The notes beneath the pieces were generated by a model, which did not search any database, had not been told where the DNA came from, and saw only the letters and a list, made by a program, of their open reading frames with translations. The position numbers were made by a program, and so were the translations under genes. Positions 1 to 8,253 of a stretch of 64,000 bases of DNA are shown piece by piece (within the stretch, counting starts at the first letter, position 1; the number at the start of each line of letters is the position of its first letter). Source of the stretch: Enhygromyxa salina (GTDB lineage Bacteria > Myxococcota_A > Polyangia > Nannocystales > Nannocystaceae); NCBI RefSeq assembly GCF_002994615.1, contig NZ_PVNK01000152.1, positions 1-64,000 of the forward strand, written 5' to 3'.

Positions 1-97
1 CTAGCAGCCCGCAACAGTGAGGCTGGCCGGGATCAACTCACCAAGCAAAAGCGACTATCTCTCGGAGGAGCCCAAGCTCCCCATCAAAGTCGCTCCC

Positions 98-1144
98 ATG
101 ACCACCAAGCCTCACGACGCGCTGTTCAAGGCCGCCTTCGAACACCCGAAGCACGCAGCCGGACTGTTCCAGAGCCGCCTACCGACAGCCGTCACGGCCG
201 CGATCGCCTGGGACACGCTCACGAGCGAACCGGGCTCCTTCATCGATCCCGACCTCGCTGACGGCCACACCGACCTGCTGTTCTCGGCCAGGATCGCCCC
301 TGTTGGCGGCTCGTCAGAGCAATTCGCGGGCGACGAAGCCAACGCGCGCGCCCTCCTCTACCTCCTGCTCGAGCATCAAAGCACCAACGACTACGGCATG
401 CCCTGGCGGATGCTGGTCTATCTCGTCCGTATCTGGAAGCGACACCGCAAAGACCAAGAGGGGCCCTTCGTGCTGATTCTCCCGATGGTCCTCAGCCACG
501 CGCCCGGAGGTTGGACGGCGCCACGCACCTTCCACGCGCTCTTCGAGCCGTCGCCGAGCTCGATCCCCGGCGTGGCCGAGTTGGTGCCCAGCTTCTCCAT
601 TCTCATCGAGGACCTCGCCGACCTCACGAACGAGGATCTACGCCAGCGAACCCTCGCGGCCTTTCCCAAGCTGGCCCTATGTCTCCTCCGCGACGCCCGA
701 GACCCACGCGAGTTGATGCAAGACCTCGAGGTCTGGGCCGACGCTTTCCAAGAAGCGCTGCAAACGCCGAATGGCATGGATGCCGTGGCGCAATTGCTGC
801 GCTACATCGCGCTAGTCGCTGGCGAGCTGCACTTCGATCAGTTTCGTGCAAAAATCCGCCAGCAGATCCCCGAGGTCGAGGAGCTTGCCATGACGATCGC
901 CGAACAGCTGCGAAAAGAAGGCCGTGAACAAGGCCGCGAACAAGGCCGCGAGCAAGGCCGCGAACAAGGCCGCGAACAAGGCCGCGCCGAAGTCATCGAG
1001 AAGCTGATGATGCTGAAGTTCGGCGCCCTGTCGGATGCTGACTCTGCCCGGATCAAGGCCGCGAGCGAGGCCCAGCTCACGGGCTATATCGAGCGGATCT
1101 TGACCGCCGAGAGTCCGGAGGCCGTGTTCGCGGCGAGGCACTAG
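98..1144 (+). CDS. Rpn/YhgA-like PD-(D/E)XK nuclease (transposase_31 family), copy 1
   Basis: 348-residue member of the Rpn/YhgA family, nucleases of the PD-(D/E)XK fold linked to RecA-independent recombination and, in enterobacteria, to phage defence. Visible: the family N terminus MTTKPHDALFKAAF, a metal-binding Asp (D59, HTDLLF) and an E-x-Q motif (E92-H-Q94, LLEHQS). The C-terminal third has five 4-residue repeats (REQG type) before a last helical segment. The ATG at 98 is chosen over an upstream GTG because the paralogue at 18732 begins at the same point. Relative to that paralogue it has a 14-residue insertion between D59 and E92. An in-frame ATG at 890 behind GAGGAG could express the last 84 residues alone. 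A perfect palindrome follows the stop. Confidence 0.85.
   Translation: MTTKPHDALFKAAFEHPKHAAGLFQSRLPTAVTAAIAWDTLTSEPGSFIDPDLADGHTDLLFSARIAPVGGSSEQFAGDEANARALLYLLLEHQSTNDYGMPWRMLVYLVRIWKRHRKDQEGPFVLILPMVLSHAPGGWTAPRTFHALFEPSPSSIPGVAELVPSFSILIEDLADLTNEDLRQRTLAAFPKLALCLLRDARDPRELMQDLEVWADAFQEALQTPNGMDAVAQLLRYIALVAGELHFDQFRAKIRQQIPEVEELAMTIAEQLRKEGREQGREQGREQGREQGREQGRAEVIEKLMMLKFGALSDADSARIKAASEAQLTGYIERILTAESPEAVFAARH
921..980 (+). repeat. five in-frame 12-bp tandem repeats inside the Rpn gene
   Basis: Five consecutive 12-bp units of the type GCCGCGAACAAG, with one or two substitutions, encode repeated Gly-Arg-Glu-Gln. They sit between the nuclease part and the C-terminal tail. The paralogue at 18732 has three related units at the same place (19503-19538), so copy number differs between the copies. 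Confidence 0.9.
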
Positions 1145-1145
1145 A

Positions 1146-1165
1146 CTAGCAGCCCGGGCTGCTAG
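1146..1165. repeat. 20-bp perfect palindrome after the Rpn gene
   Basis: CTAGCAGCCCGGGCTGCTAG is a perfect palindrome starting one base after the Rpn stop codon. Its 11-base half CTAGCAGCCCG is also present at bases 1-11 just upstream of the same gene, and near-identical palindromes or half-sites recur at 32536-32555 and 32728-32738. It could be a terminator hairpin (no T-run follows) or the boundary of a mobile unit. Confidence 0.7.
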
Positions 1166-1347
1166 ACGCGCTCCGCGCGTTGCGCGTGCGATGGACGCAG
1201 GAAACAGTTTGTCAGTCCGGCTGGGCGACCTTGCCCTTCTTGATCGGCGGCTCGGCTTCCTCGTCGGTCATGGCTGCAAGGGTCACGTGCCTTGCAAGCC
1301 CACGGAGCCCATGGAGCGGGACTGACCAGATCAGCGTGTCGCGGGGC

Positions 1348-1938
1348 TCACAGCCGGATCGGGTCCAACCACCAAAGATACTGGCTCGACCGAGTCGACT
1401 GCGAGTCCTCGACGCGCTCGCGCTTGCGAATGGAGAACACCCCCGCGACCAGCCGCTCGACCAACACGGGCGTCATGTCAAAGGGCGGGCCCCCCTCGTT
1501 GCCGTGATTCCACAGCAGCGCGACCATCGAGCCCTGCGGACGCAACAGCGTGGCCATGGCCTCGAGGTAGGGCCGGCGATCCTCGGGCCGCAGCGCGCAC
1601 AGGCAGGTCTGCTCCCAGACCAGATCCACCCGCCCCCGCAGCGACGCTGGCGGCGCGGTCACGTCGGCCTCGAGCGCCTCGAGCTCGACGCCGAGCTCGC
1701 GCGAGCGCGCGCGCATCGACTCGACCGCCAGCGGCGCGAAGTCGAGCGCCACGACCTCGTGCCCACTGCGGGCCCACGCGAACGCATCGTGACCGTGCCC
1801 GGCGCCAGGCACGAGCACGCGCTGGCGTTCGCTGTATCCGGCGATCAGCTGCTCGAGCACCGCAGGTGGGCGCTCGAGCGTCCACTCGTCGCTGCCTTCG
1901 GCGTACCTCGCGTCCCAGGAGCTCGCGTCGTCGGCCAT
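1348..1938 (-). CDS. thiopurine S-methyltransferase-like SAM-dependent methyltransferase
   Basis: 196 residues, class I SAM-dependent methyltransferase of the TPMT family. It opens with W-D-x-R-Y-x-E-G-x-x-x-W-T, typical of TPMT-like enzymes, then the SAM-binding motif I VLVPGAGHGHDAFAWARSG, an acidic VVALDFAPLAVE strand end (ribose contact), and a VDLVWEQTCLCAL segment. The C terminus WWLDPIRL is typical of the group. The start is the ATG at 1938, where the TPMT-like homology begins; the frame stays open upstream. It lies 17 bases downstream of the methyltransferase-like gene at 1956-2873 and is probably co-transcribed. The natural acceptor (thiol, tellurite or selenite type) cannot be told from sequence. 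Confidence 0.8.
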   Translation of the reverse strand: MADDASSWDARYAEGSDEWTLERPPAVLEQLIAGYSERQRVLVPGAGHGHDAFAWARSGHEVVALDFAPLAVESMRARSRELGVELEALEADVTAPPASLRGRVDLVWEQTCLCALRPEDRRPYLEAMATLLRPQGSMVALLWNHGNEGGPPFDMTPVLVERLVAGVFSIRKRERVEDSQSTRSSQYLWWLDPIRL

Positions 1939-1955
1939 CGCCCGAGAGTGTAGCG

Positions 1956-2873
1956 CTACTTTTTCTGCAAGAAGCCGCCGCGGTACTTGGTGAAGATGAA
2001 GCGCTCGTCGAGTTTGGTGTCGCGGCGCCAGTCGGGGTGCTTCTCGAGGAACTCGTCGAGGACCTCGGCCAGGCCCTCGTAGTAGGTGTCCTGCAGGATC
2101 ATGTAGCTGCCGCTGCTGACGTACTGCGAATAGAGCTCGAGCTCCGCGGCCACGTGCTTGGGCGCGTGGAGGGTGTCGAGGGTGATGAAGACCTTCTTGT
2201 CCTCGCCGATCTCGGCCTTGAGTTGCTCGTGGACCTCGGGCGCGATCGAGCTGCCCTTGTAGAACTGGACCCGCTTGGCCCACAGCGGATGGTTGCGGGC
2301 CTCGTCGTGGATCTGGTCTTCGTTGATGTCGACGGTCAGGACCTTGCCGTCGGGATTCACGAACTCGAGCATGCCCGAGTAGTAGACCGCGCTGCCACCG
2401 TAGAGCGTGCCGGCCTCGACGATGTAGTCGGGCTTGATCTGGAAGATCAGCTCGCTCATCAACCAGTTGTCGGTCGGGATCTGCCGCATCGGCAGGCCGA
2501 GGAAGCGGATCGGCTGCTTCTTGCGCAGCTTGAGCGTCATCTGGTCGATCTCGCCGAATTGGTCGATCGACTTCTCGACCTCGTACTCCGCGCCCTTGGC
2601 GTAGCGGTGACGCTTGAGCTTGCCCTTGCCCTTCCCCTTCCCCTTCTTGTTGTCCTTGGCGTCCTTGGCGTCCTTGGAGTTCTTGCCCTTCCTCGGGGGC
2701 TTGGCCTTCGCGTCCGCGTCCTGGCCTCCATCGGCCTGGGCGACGGCTTGGGGCTGAGCCACGGGAGCTGGAGTGGAGGTACGGCCAAGCAGCACACCGA
2801 CGGCGACCGCCCCCACGAGCACGGCCCCACCGAGGGCGAGGGTAGTCCAACGAACAGTCACGGTCTCGCTCAT
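1956..2873 (-). CDS. membrane-anchored CmcI-like methyltransferase/hydroxylase family protein
   Basis: 305 residues. Residues 8-26 form one N-terminal membrane anchor (TLALGGAVLVGAVAVGVLL), followed by a Lys-rich linker of KD and KGKG repeats. The rest matches the cephalosporin hydroxylase CmcI family, which has a SAM-dependent methyltransferase fold: LPMRQIPTDNWLMSELIF, the motif-I region VEAGTLYGGSAVYYS, an acidic LTVDINEDQ, and the FITLDTLHAP and MILQDTYYEG metal/substrate segments. In this family such sequences usually modify small molecules or sugars. The polybasic linker behind the anchor suggests a membrane-tethered, probably periplasm-facing domain. The start is the ATG that gives the anchor at the very N terminus. 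Confidence 0.75.
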   Translation of the reverse strand: MSETVTVRWTTLALGGAVLVGAVAVGVLLGRTSTPAPVAQPQAVAQADGGQDADAKAKPPRKGKNSKDAKDAKDNKKGKGKGKGKLKRHRYAKGAEYEVEKSIDQFGEIDQMTLKLRKKQPIRFLGLPMRQIPTDNWLMSELIFQIKPDYIVEAGTLYGGSAVYYSGMLEFVNPDGKVLTVDINEDQIHDEARNHPLWAKRVQFYKGSSIAPEVHEQLKAEIGEDKKVFITLDTLHAPKHVAAELELYSQYVSSGSYMILQDTYYEGLAEVLDEFLEKHPDWRRDTKLDERFIFTKYRGGFLQKK

Positions 2874-3237
2874 TTGCCGGACCCTATCACGGGGCCCGAG
2901 CGGGGAACACGCCGTCCACTGCCTCCAAGCTACCGAGCGAAGCGGCGACTCACTTCCCGCGTAGGGTCGAGCAGCGGCTGCGCGTCGGGAGTGAGGGAGT
3001 CGTGCCCTTGGGACGCGTGCTTGGGCGACTCTCAGCAATGCTGTGATGTCGGGCAGTGGCGAGAGTATGATGAAACCACGAGCCCTTCATCTGAGCCCGA
3101 CTGTCTTTAGGGCCCGACAACCTCGCTCCGCTCGGCCCCAAGGTCTTTACCGTCTCCAAGACTCGGGCCTCGTAGGGCGGCTCTGAACCCGATGAGACAC
3201 CCGCGGTGATCTGGGCTAGCGTCCCCCCGACCTCGAG
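2874..3237. other. 364-bp divergent intergenic region
   Basis: Lies between the leftward CmcI-like gene and the rightward APC permease, so it should hold both promoters. Reading both strands shows no clear sigma-70 pair, repeat or terminator, and the open frames that cross it have shadow-type composition. Confidence 0.4.
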
Positions 3238-4629
3238 ATGACCGACGCCCCCAAGGACTCGCGCCAACAGCGCAAACTCACCGCGTTGCCAGCGGTCGCG
3301 CTCGTCGCCGGGTCGATGCTGGGCATCGGAATCTTCATCATGCCCGGCCAGGTCGCGGCCAATGTCGGCGGGCCCTGGTCGTTCCTGGCCATGTGGATCG
3401 TCGGCGGCCTCGCGGCGCTGTTCGGGGCCTTGTGCCTGGCCGAGCTCGGCGCCATGCGACCGCGCTCGGGGGGCGACTACGAGTTCCTCCACATCGGCTG
3501 GGGCCACGGGATCGCGTTCGCGGCCGGGTGGCTGCAGCTCCTGGTCATCTTCCCGGGCTCGCTCGCGAGCGTGGCCGTGGCCACTTCCAATTTTCAGCTC
3601 CCGGTGCTGCTCGGCGACTGGGCTGGCGGCGACCTGGCGGTCCTGGGCCTGACGATCCCCGCGCCCCGGCTGACAGCCGCGGCGCTGATCCTGGGCCTGA
3701 CCTTGATCAACCACTTCGGGGTCCGCATCGCCGGGTGGGTCCAGGTCACGGTCACGGTCGTGCCGATCCTCGTGCTGCTGCTGGTCAGCGTCTACGTGCT
3801 CGGCGACAGCGGCGCGAGCGAGGCTCTGCGCGAGGGGACCACGGCCACGCCCAAGGGCGACGGCGGCGGCGGGCTCTCGACCCTCGGTCACGCCTACCTC
3901 AAGGTCTACTTCGCGTACTCGGGCTGGAACGCGGCGCTCTACGTCGCGGGCGAGATCGACAAGCCGGGCCGCAACCTCCCGCGGGCGCTCGTCGGCGGGA
4001 CCGCGCTGGTCACCGCGCTCTACGTGCTGCTGTGCCTCGGGTTCCTGGCCGTGTTCGGGTTCGCAGCCCTACCCGAGGTCGGTGAGGCCGGGACCGCCGC
4101 CGCGGTCGAGCTGTTCGGGCCCGCGGCCGTGACCGCGATGGCGCTGCTGATCTTGCTGGCGATGATCGGCTCGCTCAACGGCACCGTCTTGATCGGCTCG
4201 CGCATCGCCTACGCCATGTCCAAGCGCGGCGACTGCGTGAAGTCGGCCGGGACCCTGCACCCACGCCATGGCACGCCTCACATCGCGCTGTGGCTCCAGG
4301 CCCTGATCGCGCTGGCCCTGATCGCCAGCCCCTTCAACCTCGACCAGCTGATCGACTACACCTCGAGCGCGATGCTGATCACGGGCACGCTCACGGTCCT
4401 CAGCGTGATCGTGCTGCGGCGCAAGATGCCCGACGCGCCGCGGCCCTACAAGACGACCTTTCACCCGCTGCCCGCGATCGGCTACGCGCTGTCGAGTCTG
4501 GTCGTGTTCGTGCTCGTGGTCATCGACCGCGATCCCTCGGTCCTGGTCACGGTCGCGTGGTTCGGGGGCGCGTTGCTCTTCTGGCGTCTGTTCGTCAAGA
4601 AGCGCGGCGTCGAGTCGAGCGACGACTGA
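3238..4629 (+). CDS. APC-superfamily amino acid permease
   Basis: 463 residues with about twelve hydrophobic segments, the pattern of the amino acid-polyamine-organocation superfamily. TM1 carries the unwound-helix substrate motif GSMLGIGIF (residues 25-33) followed by MPGQVAANVGGPW, and TM6 carries the AYSGWNAALYVAGEIDKPGRNLP stretch, characteristic of L-type/serine-threonine exchanger-like APC members. It should sit in the inner membrane and move amino acids or polyamines. It is followed after 107 bases by a cytochrome gene with no evident functional tie. The start ATG at 3238 gives a short hydrophilic N terminus before TM1, as usual for the family. Confidence 0.85.
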   Translation: MTDAPKDSRQQRKLTALPAVALVAGSMLGIGIFIMPGQVAANVGGPWSFLAMWIVGGLAALFGALCLAELGAMRPRSGGDYEFLHIGWGHGIAFAAGWLQLLVIFPGSLASVAVATSNFQLPVLLGDWAGGDLAVLGLTIPAPRLTAAALILGLTLINHFGVRIAGWVQVTVTVVPILVLLLVSVYVLGDSGASEALREGTTATPKGDGGGGLSTLGHAYLKVYFAYSGWNAALYVAGEIDKPGRNLPRALVGGTALVTALYVLLCLGFLAVFGFAALPEVGEAGTAAAVELFGPAAVTAMALLILLAMIGSLNGTVLIGSRIAYAMSKRGDCVKSAGTLHPRHGTPHIALWLQALIALALIASPFNLDQLIDYTSSAMLITGTLTVLSVIVLRRKMPDAPRPYKTTFHPLPAIGYALSSLVVFVLVVIDRDPSVLVTVAWFGGALLFWRLFVKKRGVESSDD

Positions 4630-4736
4630 CGGCAGGTTCTGCGGCCCGAGCTCGAGACCCGAGACACCCGCGCTCACGAGCCCGATCGCGCCTCCCAAAA
4701 TTGGCCGATTTGGGGGCGCGATGGCAGTGTCCGGGC

Positions 4737-5543
4737 GTGCACAGGCTCCCTGCAATCTGCGCGATGTTCCTGGTCCTCGGCCTCGCTTGCCAGCGAGACC
4801 AGGCCGAGCCCCAAGCCAAGCCCAAGGCCGAGGCCGAGGCCAAGACCGAGGCCGAGGCCAAGCCCACGGCCCAGCCCACGGCCGAGGCCTTGCCGCCGAG
4901 CGCCCGTACGACGCCGCCTCAGCGCGAGCCCCGAACCCCCTTGGCCCCGACCATGAACGCTCACTTCGCCCACGCCGCGCAGCTCGAGCAGGCGGTCATT
5001 GACGGTGACCTCGAGGCCGTCGCTCTCCACGCCGAGTGGCTGGTCAACGAGCTGCCCAAGCAAGAGATGCCCGAGGCGTGGCAGCCTCAGCTCGAGCGGA
5101 TGCAGGCCGCGGCGGCACAGGCCGCGAAGGCCCAGACCCTCGCCGAAGCCGGCCCGGCCGCGGCTCGGGTCGTCGAGACCTGCGGCGCCTGTCACCAGTC
5201 GATCGGCAAGGGCCCGACCCTGCCCGACCCTCCGCCCGTGCCCGAGGGTGACGACACGGCCAAGCGCATGCTCCGTCACCAGTGGGCGGCGTCGCGCATG
5301 CGCGAGGCGATGATCAGCGGGTCCGACGAGCGCTGGAAGTTGGGCGCGGGCGCGGTCTCGGTCGCGCCGCCCGAGCCCTGCCCGATCCCCGACGCCGAGA
5401 TCCTCGACGCCGACACCCTCGCGCTGCGCGAGAAGATCTATGAAATTGGCGCCAAGGCCCTCGCCGCCGCCCCCAGCGATCGAACGGCGCTCTACGGCGA
5501 ATACCTGACGACCTGCGCGGGCTGTCACGTCGGCGGCTGCTGA
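4737..5543 (+). CDS. diheme cytochrome c-like lipoprotein
   Basis: 268 residues from a GTG start. The N terminus HRLPAICAMFLVLGLAC is a lipoprotein-type signal with Cys18 as the probable lipidated residue; an alternative ATG at 4764 would leave only nine residues before that Cys. A low-complexity spacer of Lys-Ala-Glu repeats follows. Two CxxCH heme c sites are present: CGACH at 149-153 and CAGCH at 260-264, the latter close to the C terminus. Conserved Met, His and helical segments between them are compatible with a class II-like or fused cytochrome. Likely a periplasmic electron carrier on the membrane surface. Partner enzymes are not visible nearby. Confidence 0.75.
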   Translation: MHRLPAICAMFLVLGLACQRDQAEPQAKPKAEAEAKTEAEAKPTAQPTAEALPPSARTTPPQREPRTPLAPTMNAHFAHAAQLEQAVIDGDLEAVALHAEWLVNELPKQEMPEAWQPQLERMQAAAAQAAKAQTLAEAGPAAARVVETCGACHQSIGKGPTLPDPPPVPEGDDTAKRMLRHQWAASRMREAMISGSDERWKLGAGAVSVAPPEPCPIPDAEILDADTLALREKIYEIGAKALAAAPSDRTALYGEYLTTCAGCHVGGC

Positions 5544-5574
5544 GCCCTCGAAGCCAGCGGCTACAATCCGCCGC

Positions 5575-7281
5575 ATGGACCTTCCCGCCGACCTGCGACT
5601 GATCCGCTTCGCCACGCCCGCGGCGCTCGTGTGTGCGCTCGGCCTCGCCGGGTGTTCAGGCACCCCAGCCCAAGCCGAGGCCGAGGCCGAGGCCGAGAGC
5701 GGTGGCCAGACCGAGTCGAGCGAGAGCGAGAGCGGGACCTCGCAGCTGTGCGAGCCGGGCGAGGTCCGCTGCGTCGACGAGGGCGCGGTCGAGACCTGCT
5801 CCGACGACGGCGACGCCTGGGAGCCCACAGCGTGCGCCGAAGACGAGGCCTGCGTGGACTGCGAGGACGGCAGCTGCGTCGCGGCTTGCGTCGGGGTCTG
5901 CGATCAGGCCTGGGGTGCGGCCGGCTGCTCGTTCTACACGACAGGGCTCTATCAGGGCTCGCTCCCGCCGATGGCCGAGCCCCCGCGCGACGCGATCGTC
6001 GTCACCAACCCCGACCTCAAGCGCAGCGCGACGGTCCAGCTGTTTTGGATCAGCTACGGGCTCACGACCGAGATCCTCGACGGCAACGCCACCCTCGCGC
6101 CCGGTGAGTCCAAGGTCTTCGAGCTCGCCCCGGGCTTGACCGATCACGAGTACCCGCCCGAGATCTCGCTGCTGCGCTCGGGCGCCATGTACCACGTGGT
6201 CAGCGACTCGCCCGTCGTCGCCCACCTCCACGCGCCCTATGGCGCCGTCAACAGCAACGAGTCGACGCTGCTCCTGCCCGAGCGCAGCCTCGGCCAGGAC
6301 TACGTGATCCTGAGCCATGGCGCGTGGGTCGAGCCCAACTACTTCGTGGTCATCGCTCTCGAAGACGACACGACGGTGACCTGGGAGCCGCGAGTCGAGA
6401 CCGCGGGCGACGACATGCCCGTGCCCTTCGTGGACGCGGGCGGCTCCGGGGTGATGGTCCTCGACCGCTACGACAACCTCCGGGTCGAGACCTCGGCCGC
6501 GACGGGCCGGCCCAAGTGCGAGCAGGATCTCTCGGGCACCCGGGTCTTCGCCGACAAGCCGATCTGGGTCATGTCCGCGGTCCGGGGCCTTCGCCTGCCG
6601 TGGTGCGGCGGCTCGATGGTCGAGGGCTGTGACACGATCATCGACGAGACCTGCAACTTCGGGTCGGACTTTGCGATCGAGCAGGCCGTACCGCCGCAGC
6701 TGTGGGGCACGCTGTACGTCGGCGCGCACTCGCCCGTGCGCGGCGCCGAGACCCACTACTGGCGGGTCTACGCCGGAGCCGACAACCTGACCGTATCGAC
6801 CAACCCGCCGCAGCCCGGCACGCCTGCAGTGCTGGCCGCCGTCGGCGACTGGGTCGACCTGGCGGCGCCGACCGGGGCCAACCTGGTGTTCAGCGCCGAC
6901 GGGCCAATCTTGCCCGTCCAGTACATCAGCGGCCACCACGACAGCGCCAACGACATGGGCTCGCCGGCGATGGTCCAGGCCATCCCGACCGATCGCTTCC
7001 TCGATCGCTATGTGTTCGAGACCGGCTCGGGCTACGAGCAGCACTTCGCCCAGGCGATCCGCGCCGTCGGCGGGGCCGAGGTCACGATCGACGGCAGCCC
7101 GGTCGCCGGGTGGGAGGCGATCGGCGCCTGGGAGGTTGCGAACGTCGAGGTCAGCGAGGGCGCGCACGTGGTCGCGAGCGACCAACCCTTTGGCCTGGCG
7201 CAGTACGGCTACTCCCAGCACATCGGGCCGACCGACAACTCGTCGGGCTACGCCTACGTCGTCGGGATGCGCCTCGATTAG
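5575..7281 (+). CDS. IgGFc-binding-domain lipoprotein
   Basis: 568 residues. A signal peptide ends in the lipobox LGLAGC (Cys27), followed by a Glu/Ser-rich linker and a Cys-rich module (about residues 60-115, roughly a dozen cysteines). The remainder matches the IgGFc-binding protein N-terminal domain, a beta-structured module common in myxobacterial surface proteins: DAIVVTNPDLKRSATVQLFW, VVAHLHAPYGAVNSNESTLL, LGQDYVILSHGAW, and a late VASDQPFGLAQYGYSQHIG. The metazoan name does not imply antibody binding here; the role is probably cell-surface adhesion. It follows the cytochrome gene by 31 bases. Confidence 0.8.
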   Translation: MDLPADLRLIRFATPAALVCALGLAGCSGTPAQAEAEAEAESGGQTESSESESGTSQLCEPGEVRCVDEGAVETCSDDGDAWEPTACAEDEACVDCEDGSCVAACVGVCDQAWGAAGCSFYTTGLYQGSLPPMAEPPRDAIVVTNPDLKRSATVQLFWISYGLTTEILDGNATLAPGESKVFELAPGLTDHEYPPEISLLRSGAMYHVVSDSPVVAHLHAPYGAVNSNESTLLLPERSLGQDYVILSHGAWVEPNYFVVIALEDDTTVTWEPRVETAGDDMPVPFVDAGGSGVMVLDRYDNLRVETSAATGRPKCEQDLSGTRVFADKPIWVMSAVRGLRLPWCGGSMVEGCDTIIDETCNFGSDFAIEQAVPPQLWGTLYVGAHSPVRGAETHYWRVYAGADNLTVSTNPPQPGTPAVLAAVGDWVDLAAPTGANLVFSADGPILPVQYISGHHDSANDMGSPAMVQAIPTDRFLDRYVFETGSGYEQHFAQAIRAVGGAEVTIDGSPVAGWEAIGAWEVANVEVSEGAHVVASDQPFGLAQYGYSQHIGPTDNSSGYAYVVGMRLD

Positions 7282-7303
7282 GACGCCGCCTCGGGGGTCC
7301 CGA

Positions 7304-8149
7304 TCAGGGCTTGGTGAATTTCAGCACGAACTTGTCGCTGTATTCACCCGCTTCGGCGCGCTCGGGCGAGCGCCAAGGCAGCGCGTTCCAATCCCGCGTG
7401 TCCCCGGGGTTGCGCAAAAAGTCGGCCTGCTCGGACAGCACGAAACCCACGGCCTCGAGCTCGGCGATGACCAAGGCCTCCTCGATCCGATGGAGGCTCT
7501 CGGAGTCCGCCGCGCCGTGACCCGCGAGAGCGGAGGCGTCGACGATGACGTAGGTCCCACCGGATCGCAGGGCCGCGAACACGTCCGCGTTGTGAGCGGC
7601 GCGGTCGACCCCCTGCCACTCGAAGTCGTGATAAAAGAGCACGTTCACGACCCGGTCGAGGGGCTCGATGTCAGCCGGAAAGGGATCGTCGAAATCGCGC
7701 ACGAGCCCGACCACGTTGGCGTTGACAGGCTTGGCCAGGCGCTCGGTCCAGCCCTCGCGGGCGAAGCGATCGAGCACGAAGGCCGTGTTGTGGCTGTAGA
7801 CCACCCCCTCGGGTCCGACGGCGCGAGCGAGGAGCTCCGTCGTGTAGCCAAAGCCCGCGCCGAGGTCGGCCACCTTCATGCCTCGCTCGAGCCGCATGAA
7901 GCTCAGCAGCTCGACCGGCTTGCGCTGCGCGTCCGACTCCCGGTCGTCCGGGTCACGGTCGGAGGCGGCGACGATCGCCGCGGGGTCGAGCTCGTCGTCA
8001 GGCCCGGCTGCGGCGGGCTCAGGGGCGGCAGCGTCCGGCGTCTCGACGAGCGCGGTCTCGGTCTCGTTCGACACGGCAGCTTTGCAGCTCGCGAGCGCGA
8101 GCAGGAGGACGGCGCACGCAGCGGCGTAAGGAGGGCGCGTGGAGATCAT
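7304..8149 (-). CDS. lipoprotein with class I SAM-methyltransferase fold
   Basis: 281 residues. The signal peptide ends in LALASC (Cys22), making this a predicted lipoprotein, with an acidic Pro/Ala-rich spacer up to about residue 75. The catalytic-type domain has SAM motif I VADLGAGFGYTTELLAR (93-109), then VVGLVRDFDDPFP, VVNVLFYHDFEW and GGTYVIVDASALAGHG, which is the pattern of periplasmic predicted methyltransferases found widely in proteobacteria. A SAM-dependent enzyme outside the cytoplasm is hard to explain, so the fold may have another use or SAM may be supplied by an unknown route. Convergent with the IgGFc gene, 22 bases apart. Confidence 0.75.
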   Translation of the reverse strand: MISTRPPYAAACAVLLLALASCKAAVSNETETALVETPDAAAPEPAAAGPDDELDPAAIVAASDRDPDDRESDAQRKPVELLSFMRLERGMKVADLGAGFGYTTELLARAVGPEGVVYSHNTAFVLDRFAREGWTERLAKPVNANVVGLVRDFDDPFPADIEPLDRVVNVLFYHDFEWQGVDRAAHNADVFAALRSGGTYVIVDASALAGHGAADSESLHRIEEALVIAELEAVGFVLSEQADFLRNPGDTRDWNALPWRSPERAEAGEYSDKFVLKFTKP

Positions 8150-8253
8150 TCGAGGCCCACGCTACCAGGCCCGGGCAGGACCGAGGCCCTCAGCCTGAGC
8201 TTCGAGCTCGAAGAGCTCCAAGCTCGCTTCGGTGGCATGATCGGGCCACGCCG

